This document shows positions 35,201-41,191 of a DNA stretch of 64,000 nt, piece by piece. This stretch comes from Symbiodinium natans (taxonomy: Eukaryota; Sar; Dinophyceae; Suessiales; Symbiodiniaceae): contig CAJNDS010000100.1 in NCBI GenBank assembly GCA_905221605.1, positions 79,042-143,041 of the forward strand, written 5' to 3'. Under the pieces are notes generated by a model. That model saw only the letters and a program-made list of their open reading frames with translations, searched no databases and was not told the origin of the DNA. Numbering within the stretch: the stretch's first letter is position 1; each line of letters begins with the position of its first letter. Made by a program: the position numbers and the translations under genes.

Positions 35201-37871
35201 GGATTACGTCCCACCTGTCCTCAGCAATCTTAGCTGGGGCTGCAGTTTCATTTTCGGGTTCGAAGACATAGTGAAAAGGGTGGTGCTCTTTGGAAAGCGT
35301 GACGTTCTTTTCCTCGATGTGTTGACATCCGAAGTAACGTCCAATCACCTCAGCGGGATCCATGTCTATTACTGTTGCAATAGATTCCCAGCCTTTCTGG
35401 ATGTTCTTCGTGGGTCCAGCGAGTTTAAAGTCGTCAACATAAATAACCATTAAGAGCTCCAAATCGGCGTTGTAAAACACGCTCTTCCATATGTCAGTGA
35501 GCACAGGCTCGAATCCCACCTTCTTGAGCTCAGTCTCGCAATGACGTTCCCATATCCCCCCTGAATCTGGGTGCCCATAAAGAGCCAACTTCAGGGGAAC
35601 GACCGGGTCCTTCATAGACCTCCAGCCTTTTGGCCATCTATTGCGAGGGAGCCTTACCCAAGTTTCAACCCCAGTGAAGAGAGCCTGCGTATACGCCTGT
35701 CGTGCATCCGCTTGCTGAATCGAGAAGCCGGGCTGAGATCCAAAGACATCCAATATTTTGCCCGCCTCCATAGAAGCAGGACTGCTCGACATCTCTGCGA
35801 AGAGAGCATGATCAGAGTTCTCATCCAAGACCTTGTTGCCCTGAAACACTGACCGACCCTTGTAACGGCGGTTCGGGTCGTTCTCCTTCAACTCAGAACC
35901 TTTTAGAGTCCCGATTTCGAAGATCTTCCCGAAGTGCACTTTCTCATTGGTTTTTCGTGCTTCTGCCGCAACGGAGTCGTACTCTCTCACTCGTTTCTCT
36001 ACCCAACAACCCTTATCAACAAGCTTCTTCCACTCTTTGTCGAGGGCAGCCTGCGCTTCGGGACTGGATTCAATCTCCTTCGCAGACAGGATCTTGGCCA
36101 CGACCGCGTACATGTCCTGGGCAATCTCCAGGAGCTTAGACTCGTAGAGGGAACACATTTTCTTTCGGTGGTCTTCGGGTTTCCCATACAACACCGGCAT
36201 TGCTGGAACGTGCTTTATCGCCTGGTTGTAGTCCTCGTCGACCTTGGCTTGCTTTGAAGCTTGATGTTCTGCAAGCGCTTTGTGTTTTTCTTCGACGGTC
36301 AGCTTGCTCCATACTTTAGCTTGAACGCCCGGAAGCGAGGAAAGGCCTTTTTGCTTGATCAGTCTCTCCCCATCCCAGCGATAGCCATACGGAATGCCGA
36401 TTCCGTCTTTTGTTTTGAACGATGGAGTTGCAGGTGCCAGTCTCTCTCGGACTGAGAAGGGTACATCATCTAGAGGATCATATCGTGCAGGATAGACGAT
36501 GTCGTCCCATGCTGACCCCCCTGATGGCCGATCTCCTTCATCGAGTGGTCCCACTCCCCCTTCGAAATCTTCTTCTTCTTCTTGATGCGGGTTTCTTTCT
36601 TCAACGGCGTTGTGATGTTGATCATCGAGTTCGGGCGGCTTCTGGTTTCCCAGAGCTTCAAGATCCTGTGACAATGGGAACTGGAACTTCCCTTCCAGGA
36701 GTTCAAGCCTTTTGGCCCTGAAAGTCCTGAAGGCGTCATTCTCGATGGCCTCGTTGATTCCCTGCAAAGGAGCAACTAAGTACTCTTCCTTGAAGACGAA
36801 GCCAGGCTGGATATGATACCCGAGGAAAATTCCTTCAATACCCGTCCCCGCAAACTTTGACCTTTTGGGCTGCTTCTGCTTGGGGTCGGCCCAGTACAAA
36901 ATCTTAGCCCCAAAGGGAACAAGGACCCCTTGGAAGTCGCTCCCGAACCTTTGATTCCATGGCACTAAACCGTTGTCAAGACGTTTACTAACGTTCAAAG
37001 AAATAGCGTGATGTTGGGATGCAAGTGGCCAGAACTGATCAGGTAAACCAGATTGTACCAAATTGGCACGCGTACCTTCCAAGATCGTTCGTATTTCACG
37101 CTCGATCACTGCTTTGTTCTGATCCACATACTCCCTGGATGTATTGTGCCTAGCTTGGAGTTGCTTAACCGCGTAGTCGAACTCATGAGCGTTGTCAGAG
37201 TAAACAACCTTAACATTATCATCGACCTCGAAAAAGTGCAGTAAATCTTCGTAACACTGCTCACCACTTTTGTTGTCGGCCGGGTAAACATAACGAAACT
37301 TCGTAAAGACATCCTTCACAACATGTGCTACAGTTTGTCCTTCGAATCCGTAGTCCTTGGCGTCTTTCGTGATGATGTGGTCGATGGTGATGTGGTCACC
37401 GAACCCCTTGCTGTGCACAGTGCTAGAACCTCCCTTTCTTCTGGCATGCGGAGCATACATTTTGGCTCGTTGGCATACCGGACAGAAAGGGTTCTTTGGA
37501 CGATGACTCAAAAGATGCTGCACGGATTCCGCTTCAGCTCTTAGAGACGCCTCGTCCTTCTTCGACTTTGGAATGTGGGCCTCAACGTCGCTATCGGGCA
37601 CATCTTCACCGCCATCGGGCATGGTAAAGACAGTGATGGTCATGTCGGTACCCTCAGGTACCTTCCCGTAGACGGCGTCGAGCTCGTCCATGTTGACCTT
37701 GTTCTCCAGCTGCTTCCACTCGCCATCTTTGTATCCCCAGGTGGAACGAATTCGATACTTGGGGTAGCGAGGTGCAGGTGTTCTGAAGGTCTTTGGGTTA
37801 TGGGCAACCTTGACGTGGGGATCACCATTCACAGTAACCCATCCAGCCTTCAACAGTTGCTCTTTCTTCAT
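29244..37871 (-). CDS. pol: copia pol polyprotein with oxygenase-, SGNH-, Tpt1-like and zinc-ribbon extensions
   Basis: 2875 codons from the ATG at 37871; the frame is open up to 38057 and overlaps gag by 46 nt. Integrase: zinc site H119, H123, C130, C133, then likely catalytic D164, D226, E257. Reverse transcriptase: D722 and YVDD at 811-814. RNase H: D1148 in SDADFAGE, E1192 in SSTESE, D1282 in EDNQATI, D1334 in VADVFTKPF. The usual copia pol would end near 1345. Beyond it lie an HxD...H...R oxygenase-like domain (about 1435-1580), an SGNH-like domain (1770-1990), a Tpt1/KptA-like domain (2205-2430), a zinc ribbon (2535-2560), an unknown region with LVYYGDAPMDGLK (2600-2790) and a Trp/Arg-rich tail with EWREWREWRE. 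There is no protease here; it sits in gag. Expression could be by -1 frameshift from gag or from a separately processed RNA. The mature products are unknown. Confidence 0.95.
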   Translation of the reverse strand: MKKEQLLKAGWVTVNGDPHVKVAHNPKTFRTPAPRYPKYRIRSTWGYKDGEWKQLENKVNMDELDAVYGKVPEGTDMTITVFTMPDGGEDVPDSDVEAHIPKSKKDEASLRAEAESVQHLLSHRPKNPFCPVCQRAKMYAPHARRKGGSSTVHSKGFGDHITIDHIITKDAKDYGFEGQTVAHVVKDVFTKFRYVYPADNKSGEQCYEDLLHFFEVDDNVKVVYSDNAHEFDYAVKQLQARHNTSREYVDQNKAVIEREIRTILEGTRANLVQSGLPDQFWPLASQHHAISLNVSKRLDNGLVPWNQRFGSDFQGVLVPFGAKILYWADPKQKQPKRSKFAGTGIEGIFLGYHIQPGFVFKEEYLVAPLQGINEAIENDAFRTFRAKRLELLEGKFQFPLSQDLEALGNQKPPELDDQHHNAVEERNPHQEEEEDFEGGVGPLDEGDRPSGGSAWDDIVYPARYDPLDDVPFSVRERLAPATPSFKTKDGIGIPYGYRWDGERLIKQKGLSSLPGVQAKVWSKLTVEEKHKALAEHQASKQAKVDEDYNQAIKHVPAMPVLYGKPEDHRKKMCSLYESKLLEIAQDMYAVVAKILSAKEIESSPEAQAALDKEWKKLVDKGCWVEKRVREYDSVAAEARKTNEKVHFGKIFEIGTLKGSELKENDPNRRYKGRSVFQGNKVLDENSDHALFAEMSSSPASMEAGKILDVFGSQPGFSIQQADARQAYTQALFTGVETWVRLPRNRWPKGWRSMKDPVVPLKLALYGHPDSGGIWERHCETELKKVGFEPVLTDIWKSVFYNADLELLMVIYVDDFKLAGPTKNIQKGWESIATVIDMDPAEVIGRYFGCQHIEEKNVTLSKEHHPFHYVFEPENETAAPAKIAEDRWDVIPEVMLAVRHHSYPRKRLYMPTEEDVQMFPTIGPQRYTFQAADGVTEEHQDNMNIARDKCFKQWWTGTTYFDLAARGPEEFGLAVAAARKGKSVRNKAEAKKEVKQNKFVTLSRDQEDKPGSMTKPVTRITYDMKDFLHSCVDRYCELAKVDRSSLKSVSTPFHELRTATPIVNETEKTGRLQPIASKVLMKILFAARMARWDLLRATQSLASRVTKWSPDCDLALHRLVSYINSSIDLTMSGFIGDSIHDCRLWLFSDADFAGEYDSKSTTGCALFLVGPNTYYPINAFSKKQTSITMSSTESEVVSANQGVRAQGLPSLSLWYFLWRGKADREVGPRAEMKTTNSSVVARIDPELDEIRYGTTRPDGMSIADINGLHVQLPKCFQIRHLEDNQATITLLLSGRAGVLRHTDRTQKVSFGWLRQQYEEGHFRLLNVDTSEQVADVFTKPFTERTKWIHALKLIAHTYKSVDPQAGRNSVSKSVPAAPKSVCITTEQLEHVAKLLRRADRYDFEDFEQVAEMMYDNLRMSSSRLRSVVRSGTELAPKYFVFGLWTHGGCFGLTKRTGQMSQLCRYINGFIRKHAPKHFTWTSFVINFMGRAGVHSDKFNLRGSQNWSFGFGPYQGGELWVEDPDQRMDAFTDKDGKTWFGRNLQTCRKPVLLNPHLRHAVQPFTGNRHSLIAYSSGGWTKLGDDDKQLLQDTDFRTPRAQLKHACVCSCASPHDEGGKSPKTTPETVASVLRASIGNAQTYTTCTSASVEPAVPTLSVLAGSLQVVSSIEALGTMSRLVAHGAGYSCDTGMEGRPLALQGHLNMLVNAGLSVEYLQLQAGKEYDALLKSYEVFPPQTIASLSLNDPEIPTPNLLKLARISNEGLSKLQPTERLRRSRFLLVVTDSVTSLGRQNTKGQWKFSIPEEEIFMAALTLRYTSDKLHMCWGKTLSWLTWQVQEEIQAIRAKYGSECEIDVIVWWSGNEVAGRRGCIPTRLAPGAAYSTSQTSAEDVARKVRRCADALATLAGEPHIGFVRIVGNVDHETYNLHPAYNEFISKMFDEFTSRGLQVQNATSQAMKLSYYDDFHLWDTPENRKQIQDYIYTTALLGDLEREASRYADVLDRLGDLFPYVEVEGGYRMDSAAGREALRLYKEVVESGRKDLKVHKIKAPVPVKISKEDTWWEVPDANTAHEPVAAPAQQDKTIARSEVEYPVVSDVSEIDEVKGEVVQAESEKAEYLPLNEVVLADDGDYRPPLASDGRATSAATRKGKSSGQSEDVYAREMYQDASKTHGGEESLEQDLPMTGYWYNGELHDLEPLPSADLRKYEQRVNFRHGDLKLLSLLLRGHQNDWYGLDFDIAMWTDVDKLLDRFNEATRRKWGVRQLLQVTAQDKKRRFEILGIRHEISSSLNLSLFPVRIRAVTGHSEKVMRIESDEFLARRFLTDENLDVAPQVVYHRTDAKSVELILKSGIKVAGGRKGGRAHAYFSPTTLKDEKYTSGLRSTQPFQIAVNLHEALRDGLVFFENSTRGILTRAVVGPQYILSCVDTNTNKVIYAKAGEAQPAATREGEPDTVEQASSSSTVKALASRAVPEDQPKRVKGTVGAFIEAKKARIEAAALESIEEQDEESVDDQTQPAQEVSDTEEAESDSEAPYGSYPCSACQRIVLLGQRFCMTCGENQFPESNKASRQYSSFQQNRRTTLLKLTYNARNDDLLGHLRGIAEKFSKQRGSVSLDALIIRDAKDKFQRARKLKFDSIADRLERDATFFLQMMRNGITVQDACRMDLLVKAVLPDPGRTEEQRLLQAGSNYLSGASRKGMPGKLVYYGDAPMDGLKSAGLIDQFSENPIGMAYGGAFIGFSFYADIATRLSGARTIYSFNGIVEIKHDTPEGMIAELQMLAAECIHSAEEQERITAYHAAKNRETAQQRTEAATTTRPSTQSASSRDTAVREAPWHQGQEQWWSDREWREWREWREPTSQGWGSSRWSSQRGSQWWSR
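29783..29796 (-). repeat. GNRA hairpin copy 2
   Basis: Sense TTCCC-GAAA-GGGAA, perfect 5-bp stem, within pol codons for ASRKGMP (about residue 2694). Confidence 0.75.
30186..30275 (-). other. pol accessory domain 4: zinc ribbon
   Basis: C2537-x2-C2540 and C2551-x2-C2554 in YPCSACQ...FCMTCGEN, a treble-clef or ribbon type metal site. It follows an acidic, low-complexity linker (EEQDEESVDD). A nucleic-acid or protein contact role is likely but unproven. Confidence 0.75.
30530..30543 (-). repeat. GNRA hairpin copy 3
   Basis: Sense CACCC-GAGA-GGGTG. The loop changed from GAAA to GAGA but stays GNRA. It lies in the linker between the Tpt1-like domain and the zinc ribbon (ATREGEPD). Confidence 0.78.
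30582..31259 (-). other. pol accessory domain 3: Tpt1/KptA RNA 2'-phosphotransferase-like
   Basis: Residues about 2205-2430. Family landmarks in order: LLSLLLRGHQNDWYGLDFD (normally LLRHxP...GL.LD), W-T-DVDKLLDRFN (WVDVDELL), DKKRRFEI (DKKRFE), IRAVTGHS (RAxQGHS), VVYHRT (LYHGT), AYFSPT, and FQIAVNLHEALRDG. Tpt1 removes splice-junction 2'-phosphate from RNA using NAD. Its Arg-His-Arg-Arg catalytic set corresponds here to R2224, H2226, R2298 and perhaps R2380. The normally adjacent Arg-His is split by a Gly (RGH), which may alter or abolish catalysis. ADP-ribosyl transfer to RNA or another substrate is an alternative. Identification by motif order is firm; activity is not. Confidence 0.82.
31427..31440 (-). 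repeat. GNRA hairpin copy 4
   Basis: Sense TACCC-GAAA-GGGTA, perfect stem, in the linker between the SGNH-like and Tpt1-like domains (AATRKGKS, residue 2145). The following AAGTCG is shared with copy 8. Confidence 0.8.
31902..32564 (-). other. pol accessory domain 2: SGNH/GDSL-hydrolase-like
   Basis: Residues about 1770-1990. RFLLVVTDSVTSLG fits block I (GDS, here TDS with S1784), IVWWSGNEVAG fits the Gly-x-Asn block (G1860, N1861), and YYDDFHLWD fits the DxxH block (D1962, H1965). Spacing and the alternating strand-helix pattern fit a flavodoxin-like SGNH fold. Esterase domains of this superfamily are known in CR1-like non-LTR retrotransposons. The Gly of block I is missing and the third block is atypical, so it may be a divergent or inactive member. 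Confidence 0.6.
32153..32166 (-). repeat. hairpin copy 5, loop not GNRA
   Basis: Sense CACCC-TAGC-GGGTG. The stem is intact and the loop differs. The following GGTGAGCCG is shared with copies 3 and 10. Confidence 0.6.
32556..32569 (-). repeat. GNRA hairpin copy 6
   Basis: Sense CAACC-GAAA-GGTTG. Relative to copies 2-4 the loop is read in another codon phase (ACC GAA AGG, giving TER instead of RKG). Confidence 0.72.
33027..33043 (-). repeat. hairpin copy 7, long stem
   Basis: Sense CCCCTCA-CGA-TGAGGGG, a perfect 7-bp stem with a 3-nt loop, in the linker between the oxygenase-like and SGNH-like domains (HDEGGK). It may belong to a different class from the 14-nt copies. Confidence 0.55.
33132..33569 (-). 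other. pol accessory domain 1: 2-oxoglutarate/Fe(II) oxygenase-like
   Basis: Residues about 1435-1580. GVHSDKFN gives H1493-x-D1495; LNPHLRHAVQPFTGNRHSLI gives the distal H1557 and R1566, nine residues apart as expected for the 2-oxoglutarate contact. FGPYQGGELWVED supplies the usual strand between them. Such enzymes hydroxylate or demethylate nucleic acids and proteins, and related domains (TET/JBP) occur with transposons in fungi. The substrate here is unknown. The fold assignment rests on the HxD...H...R pattern alone. Confidence 0.65.
34931..34944 (-). repeat. GNRA hairpin copy 8
   Basis: Sense TGCCC-GAAA-GGGTA. The stem includes a G-U wobble that pairs only in the sense RNA. It lies between reverse transcriptase and RNase H (AAARKGKSV). 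Confidence 0.75.
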
Positions 37872-37995
37872 GCCTTCAAGAGGGGGATCCTTGGTTAGGA
37901 TCTCTGCCAGCCATGGTGGATGATCTCCCTCGTCCGCCGCAGGTACCGGGACTACACCGTCTGGAGCTCCTGGAAGTGGTCCGGCTGCTGCGGCA

Positions 37996-38009
37996 TGCCC
38001 TTTCGGGCA
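37996..38009 (-). repeat. GNRA hairpin copy 9 at the gag-pol junction
   Basis: Sense TGCCC-GAAA-GGGCA, a perfect stem starting two bases after the gag stop codon (38012-38014) and inside the gag-pol overlap zone. It could stall ribosomes at the candidate slippery site. Confidence 0.78.
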
Positions 38010-38011
38010 GC

Positions 38012-41000
38012 TTATGCGTGAAAATCCTGCTGCAAGGAGCAGGTAGGCGCCATTCGTTCACCTTCATCGCGATGCGCTACAGCAGCTGGGTGTCCGGAAT
38101 CATTCCCAATACTGCTGAACACTGGAACATTCCCCCGTAGCGTGCAAGTGAGCTTCTGGCCATCGGGCTTCACGAAGTACGGAACTTGCCCTGGAGGCCA
38201 GTAAAAACCGTACCCTTGCTGCATGCACTTCTTCCCCACAGAGCAAACCGGTGGGGTATCCGGGAGTTCCACGAATTCCAGGCTGCCATTCATTGACGGA
38301 ACCTCGACTTCTGTCCTGGACGATGCCTCCACGATGCCATTGGCCGTGTGAAGGTTGACTGGCGTTGCGTCGACTTTTCTACCGACTCCTTCGAAACACT
38401 TTCTCAAGTCCGAAGAGCTGATAAGGTCCTCTTCACTTCCCGTATCGGCAATGATGTCCAAGTTCTGAAGTTCCTTGCGCGCTGGAGCGGCAGTTCCTGA
38501 CATCATATTTCCTGCTGCACAATGCCGGCAAGCGAAATCAGGCTTGCAGCAGCGATGCTTGCATTTTGTCTTTTCACCATGGAGTTCCGAGTACACTGAG
38601 GCCTCAAGATTTTGTGCGTTGATGACTGCACACTGAAGATCACCAGGGTCGGACATAGGGCAATCAGCATTGGTTTTGAATCTTGCCACACATTTGCGCT
38701 TATGGGGAACAAATTTCCAACCATCTCCGACGCTTTCAACTGGGTGTATCTCAGGGTGCCTTTCAAAACACACACTCATGTCTTTAGGCTTCAGCTTGAA
38801 ACTCGTAACGCCCGTCCAATTGGGCAGAGGTGCTTGCTTGTCGCACGTTTTCCAATTGTACTGTAACGTTCGCTCTTCGCCGGTTTTCAGCTTCATGGTG
38901 ATGCTCGCAACAGACTTGATTCTCCATGCTGGAACGGGGCAGCTTTGGGGAATATAATAGTTGTTTCTCAGAACAACATGTTCCCTAGACAGCGTGAGTG
39001 ACTTCTCATCAAGACGCCATGTGTCTGCATGCCTACCATCCGGCTCACCCTTTCGGGCGGCTAAGGCGTACACGCAACAGGCAGCTGCTTTAGCTTCTGT
39101 CCTCTTCTTCCGGCTCGGCCTTCGCTTAGCCGGGGAGGGTGCACGTGCCTTAGCCTTGGCCGGGACAGAGGGCGATGCGGACTTGTCCTTGTGCAAGAAC
39201 TTGCATTTGTCCCCATTCCTGCAAGTACCCTTGGCATAAAATACGCATGGGATATTGGAGGTATCTTTGCTGTTGCTCTTCTCTCTCTCGCGAGAACCTG
39301 ACTTAGGCCGGTTGGGAGATCTCTCCCTTGAGGATGCTTTGGGGTCTTTCGTGTGTTCATACTTGCAACGCTCCCCAAACTTACACTTACCCTTCTGAAA
39401 CAACATGCAAACCTGCCTACCCTGACGTCCTCTGGATGGCTGTCGTCGCTCCGAGGGAGCGGGCGCCGACGGCTTCGCAGGGGTAGGAGGGGCAGGTGCA
39501 CCATACTTTGCGCCATGGGCCTTAGCAATCTTGTCCCTGTTCTTCCTAATTCGTTCTCGTGTGAGGAGATTCTTGATGCTTTCCATGAGGAACTTGTAGG
39601 TGTGCTCAGGGGTCCCCTCACGAGCCCGATCGTAAATGTCGAGATCATACTTCAAACGATGGGACTTGCGAAGCTCACGAAGGAATATGTCTCGCAAAGT
39701 GGTTTCGTCTGGAGGATGCGACAGTCCAGCAATCACTGAATCCCAGTTATGCACGAAGGTAGCGAGGTCATCATTGATCAGTGCCACTTTCAAGAGGTCT
39801 TCGACCGAGTAGAGGGAGCCAACTTCTTCGTTGGTTTTAAAGTAGGCTTCAAACATTAACAGCACTTGCCTACCTCTCACTGCTCTACCACAGGTGGCCT
39901 CCGTCTCCTTGTAGTTGAGTATTTGTCTCGCAAGCTCGCCCTTCGCCACCCTAGACAATGCTGCAAGGATTTTGGTGTCTAGCGTGAGGAATTTCCCTAC
40001 ATCGTTGAGGCTATCTAGTGACGCACCCTTTGCGTACACCTGCTGAATCCACGCAAATGCTTCATCAGGGTGATCAGATGCTGCTCGAACAGCCTCACGC
40101 ACTGCCGTCTTCCACGATCTGTACGTCTCCGCTGAGGGAAAATCCGGAAGTTTCACTGTCTCGGCTTCCTTAGTCTTAGGTTTCGTCTCATCCTTGGTAG
40201 CAAAGTCCTTGAGCGCTTTTGCAATCGCTTCATGCACTTCATTAGGGGCTTGCGAAACAGGAGTAGATGCCCCCAGATTAAACCTCTGGGGCCGTCTCTC
40301 AAAGAGACCCTTCATGCTCTCTGGAATCTGCAACGGATTTGGCAAATCAGCATGCGTGACATGTGCATTACCGCATGCGGCACCCCCTTGCGGGGGGCTT
40401 GCTTCGGCAGTGTTCAAACCCGGTGGAGGTGCTGAGGCCATGGGAACAGCCTGCTGGTGCTCGGCACCACCTTTCGGCAGGCTAGATGACGCTGTAGCGG
40501 TTGCCTTAGCCTCATCAAGTTCAACCATCAAACGCTGGTTCGACTCAGCCAACTCCTGGATCAAGACATCACATGCACTCTCTTCTTCATGCATGGCATA
40601 TGTGAACATGTTCTCTTCATACTGCATTTGCTCTCTAAATTCGTTGCCTAAGAATTCCAGCTGGGTTTCCCTGTTTTGATCGTACACAACCCTGAGGTTA
40701 GCAAGGGAAAATTCACTTTGTTCGAGATGGGTCCTGAGGCGAGTTTCCGATTCGAGAACCATGTTACCTCGTGCCTCAAGCTCGAGATTGTGCATCCTGA
40801 GTGTGTGTGCGTCCTGTGCGGCTTGGTCAAGCTCCGCCGTTCGACCTCTTAGTGCTGCCTTGGTCTCCAGTAGTTGTTGTTGTAGCTCACGAACCACAAA
40901 GTCCATGCGGTCACTGATGACTTCAATCCGTGCACGATGTTGGGCATCAGCGTGTTGCTCGAGTTCTCCCATTTCTGCACGGGCCTGCCTTGTAGCCATG

Positions 41001-41182
41001 TCCAGGATTTCCGCATGTCTGCGTTCGGCTTCGATACGAACTCGCTCTGCATCCTCGTTTTGTTGCACGATGATCAGCTGCTGCTGTACCCGGTACTGGT
41101 TGAACTGTTGGTAGTTGGTTGTTGCAGACTGATCATGTTGCGCATTGGGATCAATGGTCCCATCTTGCAGCTGCAGAGCCAT
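38012..41182 (-). CDS. gag: copia gag-protease polyprotein
   Basis: 1056 codons; the ATG at 41182 is 26 bases inside the 5' LTR edge. Residues about 35-225 are a Glu/Gln/Arg-rich coiled coil. About 345-545 is a helical Gag-like region (SAETYRSWKTAVREAVRA onward). Two CCCH zinc fingers, C592-x7-C-x5-C-x3-H610 and C646-x7-C-x5-C-x3-H664, replace the usual retroviral CCHC knuckle and are flanked by Arg/Ser/Lys-rich RNA-binding tails. An aspartic protease follows with IIADTGSEEDL (D913-T-G). Normally copia carries gag and pol in one frame; here protease ends the first frame and integrase begins the second. The start was chosen as the first ATG after the LTR. Confidence 0.93.
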   Translation of the reverse strand: MALQLQDGTIDPNAQHDQSATTNYQQFNQYRVQQQLIIVQQNEDAERVRIEAERRHAEILDMATRQARAEMGELEQHADAQHRARIEVISDRMDFVVRELQQQLLETKAALRGRTAELDQAAQDAHTLRMHNLELEARGNMVLESETRLRTHLEQSEFSLANLRVVYDQNRETQLEFLGNEFREQMQYEENMFTYAMHEEESACDVLIQELAESNQRLMVELDEAKATATASSSLPKGGAEHQQAVPMASAPPPGLNTAEASPPQGGAACGNAHVTHADLPNPLQIPESMKGLFERRPQRFNLGASTPVSQAPNEVHEAIAKALKDFATKDETKPKTKEAETVKLPDFPSAETYRSWKTAVREAVRAASDHPDEAFAWIQQVYAKGASLDSLNDVGKFLTLDTKILAALSRVAKGELARQILNYKETEATCGRAVRGRQVLLMFEAYFKTNEEVGSLYSVEDLLKVALINDDLATFVHNWDSVIAGLSHPPDETTLRDIFLRELRKSHRLKYDLDIYDRAREGTPEHTYKFLMESIKNLLTRERIRKNRDKIAKAHGAKYGAPAPPTPAKPSAPAPSERRQPSRGRQGRQVCMLFQKGKCKFGERCKYEHTKDPKASSRERSPNRPKSGSREREKSNSKDTSNIPCVFYAKGTCRNGDKCKFLHKDKSASPSVPAKAKARAPSPAKRRPSRKKRTEAKAAACCVYALAARKGEPDGRHADTWRLDEKSLTLSREHVVLRNNYYIPQSCPVPAWRIKSVASITMKLKTGEERTLQYNWKTCDKQAPLPNWTGVTSFKLKPKDMSVCFERHPEIHPVESVGDGWKFVPHKRKCVARFKTNADCPMSDPGDLQCAVINAQNLEASVYSELHGEKTKCKHRCCKPDFACRHCAAGNMMSGTAAPARKELQNLDIIADTGSEEDLISSSDLRKCFEGVGRKVDATPVNLHTANGIVEASSRTEVEVPSMNGSLEFVELPDTPPVCSVGKKCMQQGYGFYWPPGQVPYFVKPDGQKLTCTLRGNVPVFSSIGNDSGHPAAVAHRDEGERMAPTCSLQQDFHA
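38021..38027 (-). promoter_or_regulatory. candidate -1 ribosomal frameshift site
   Basis: Sense G-GAT-TTT in the gag frame, seven codon-phased bases, lies inside the 46-nt overlap (38012-38057). Pol is in the -1 frame relative to gag. It resembles the GGATTTA slip site of a known retroviral pro-pol shift. The GAAA hairpin begins 11 bases downstream, slightly farther than the usual 5-9. Not tested. Confidence 0.45.
39046..39059 (-). repeat. GNRA hairpin copy 10
   Basis: Sense CGCCC-GAAA-GGGTG with one G-U pair, between the zinc fingers and the protease of gag (ALAARKGEPDG). Downstream GGTGAGCCGGAT is shared with copy 3. Confidence 0.75.
40271..40308 (-). repeat. tandem pair of perfect hairpins in gag
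   Basis: Sense: GTCTCT-TTG-AGAGAC, two bases, then a 7-bp stem CCCCAGA/TCTGGGG with a 7-base loop. Both stems are perfect and adjacent, in the codons for MKGLFERRPQRFNLGAS. Confidence 0.65.
40383..40396 (-). repeat. GNRA hairpin copy 11
   Basis: Sense CCCCC-GCAA-GGGGG, a fully different stem and a different GNRA loop, in gag codons SPPQGGAA. Confidence 0.7.
40467..40480 (-). repeat. GNRA hairpin copy 12
   Basis: Sense CTGCC-GAAA-GGTGG. Five pairs form only if two G-U wobbles are allowed, i.e. only in sense RNA. Codons read SLPKGGAE, the same codon phase as copy 11. Confidence 0.6.
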
Positions 41183-41191
41183 CGTGTGAGA

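Noticed and set aside
36705-36716. GGCC-AAAA-GGCT hairpin-like words in pol (also near 35617-35628)
   Set aside because: The loop is not GNRA and the stem is short; the 35.6-kb case encodes the common copia WPKGW motif, so coding constraint explains it.
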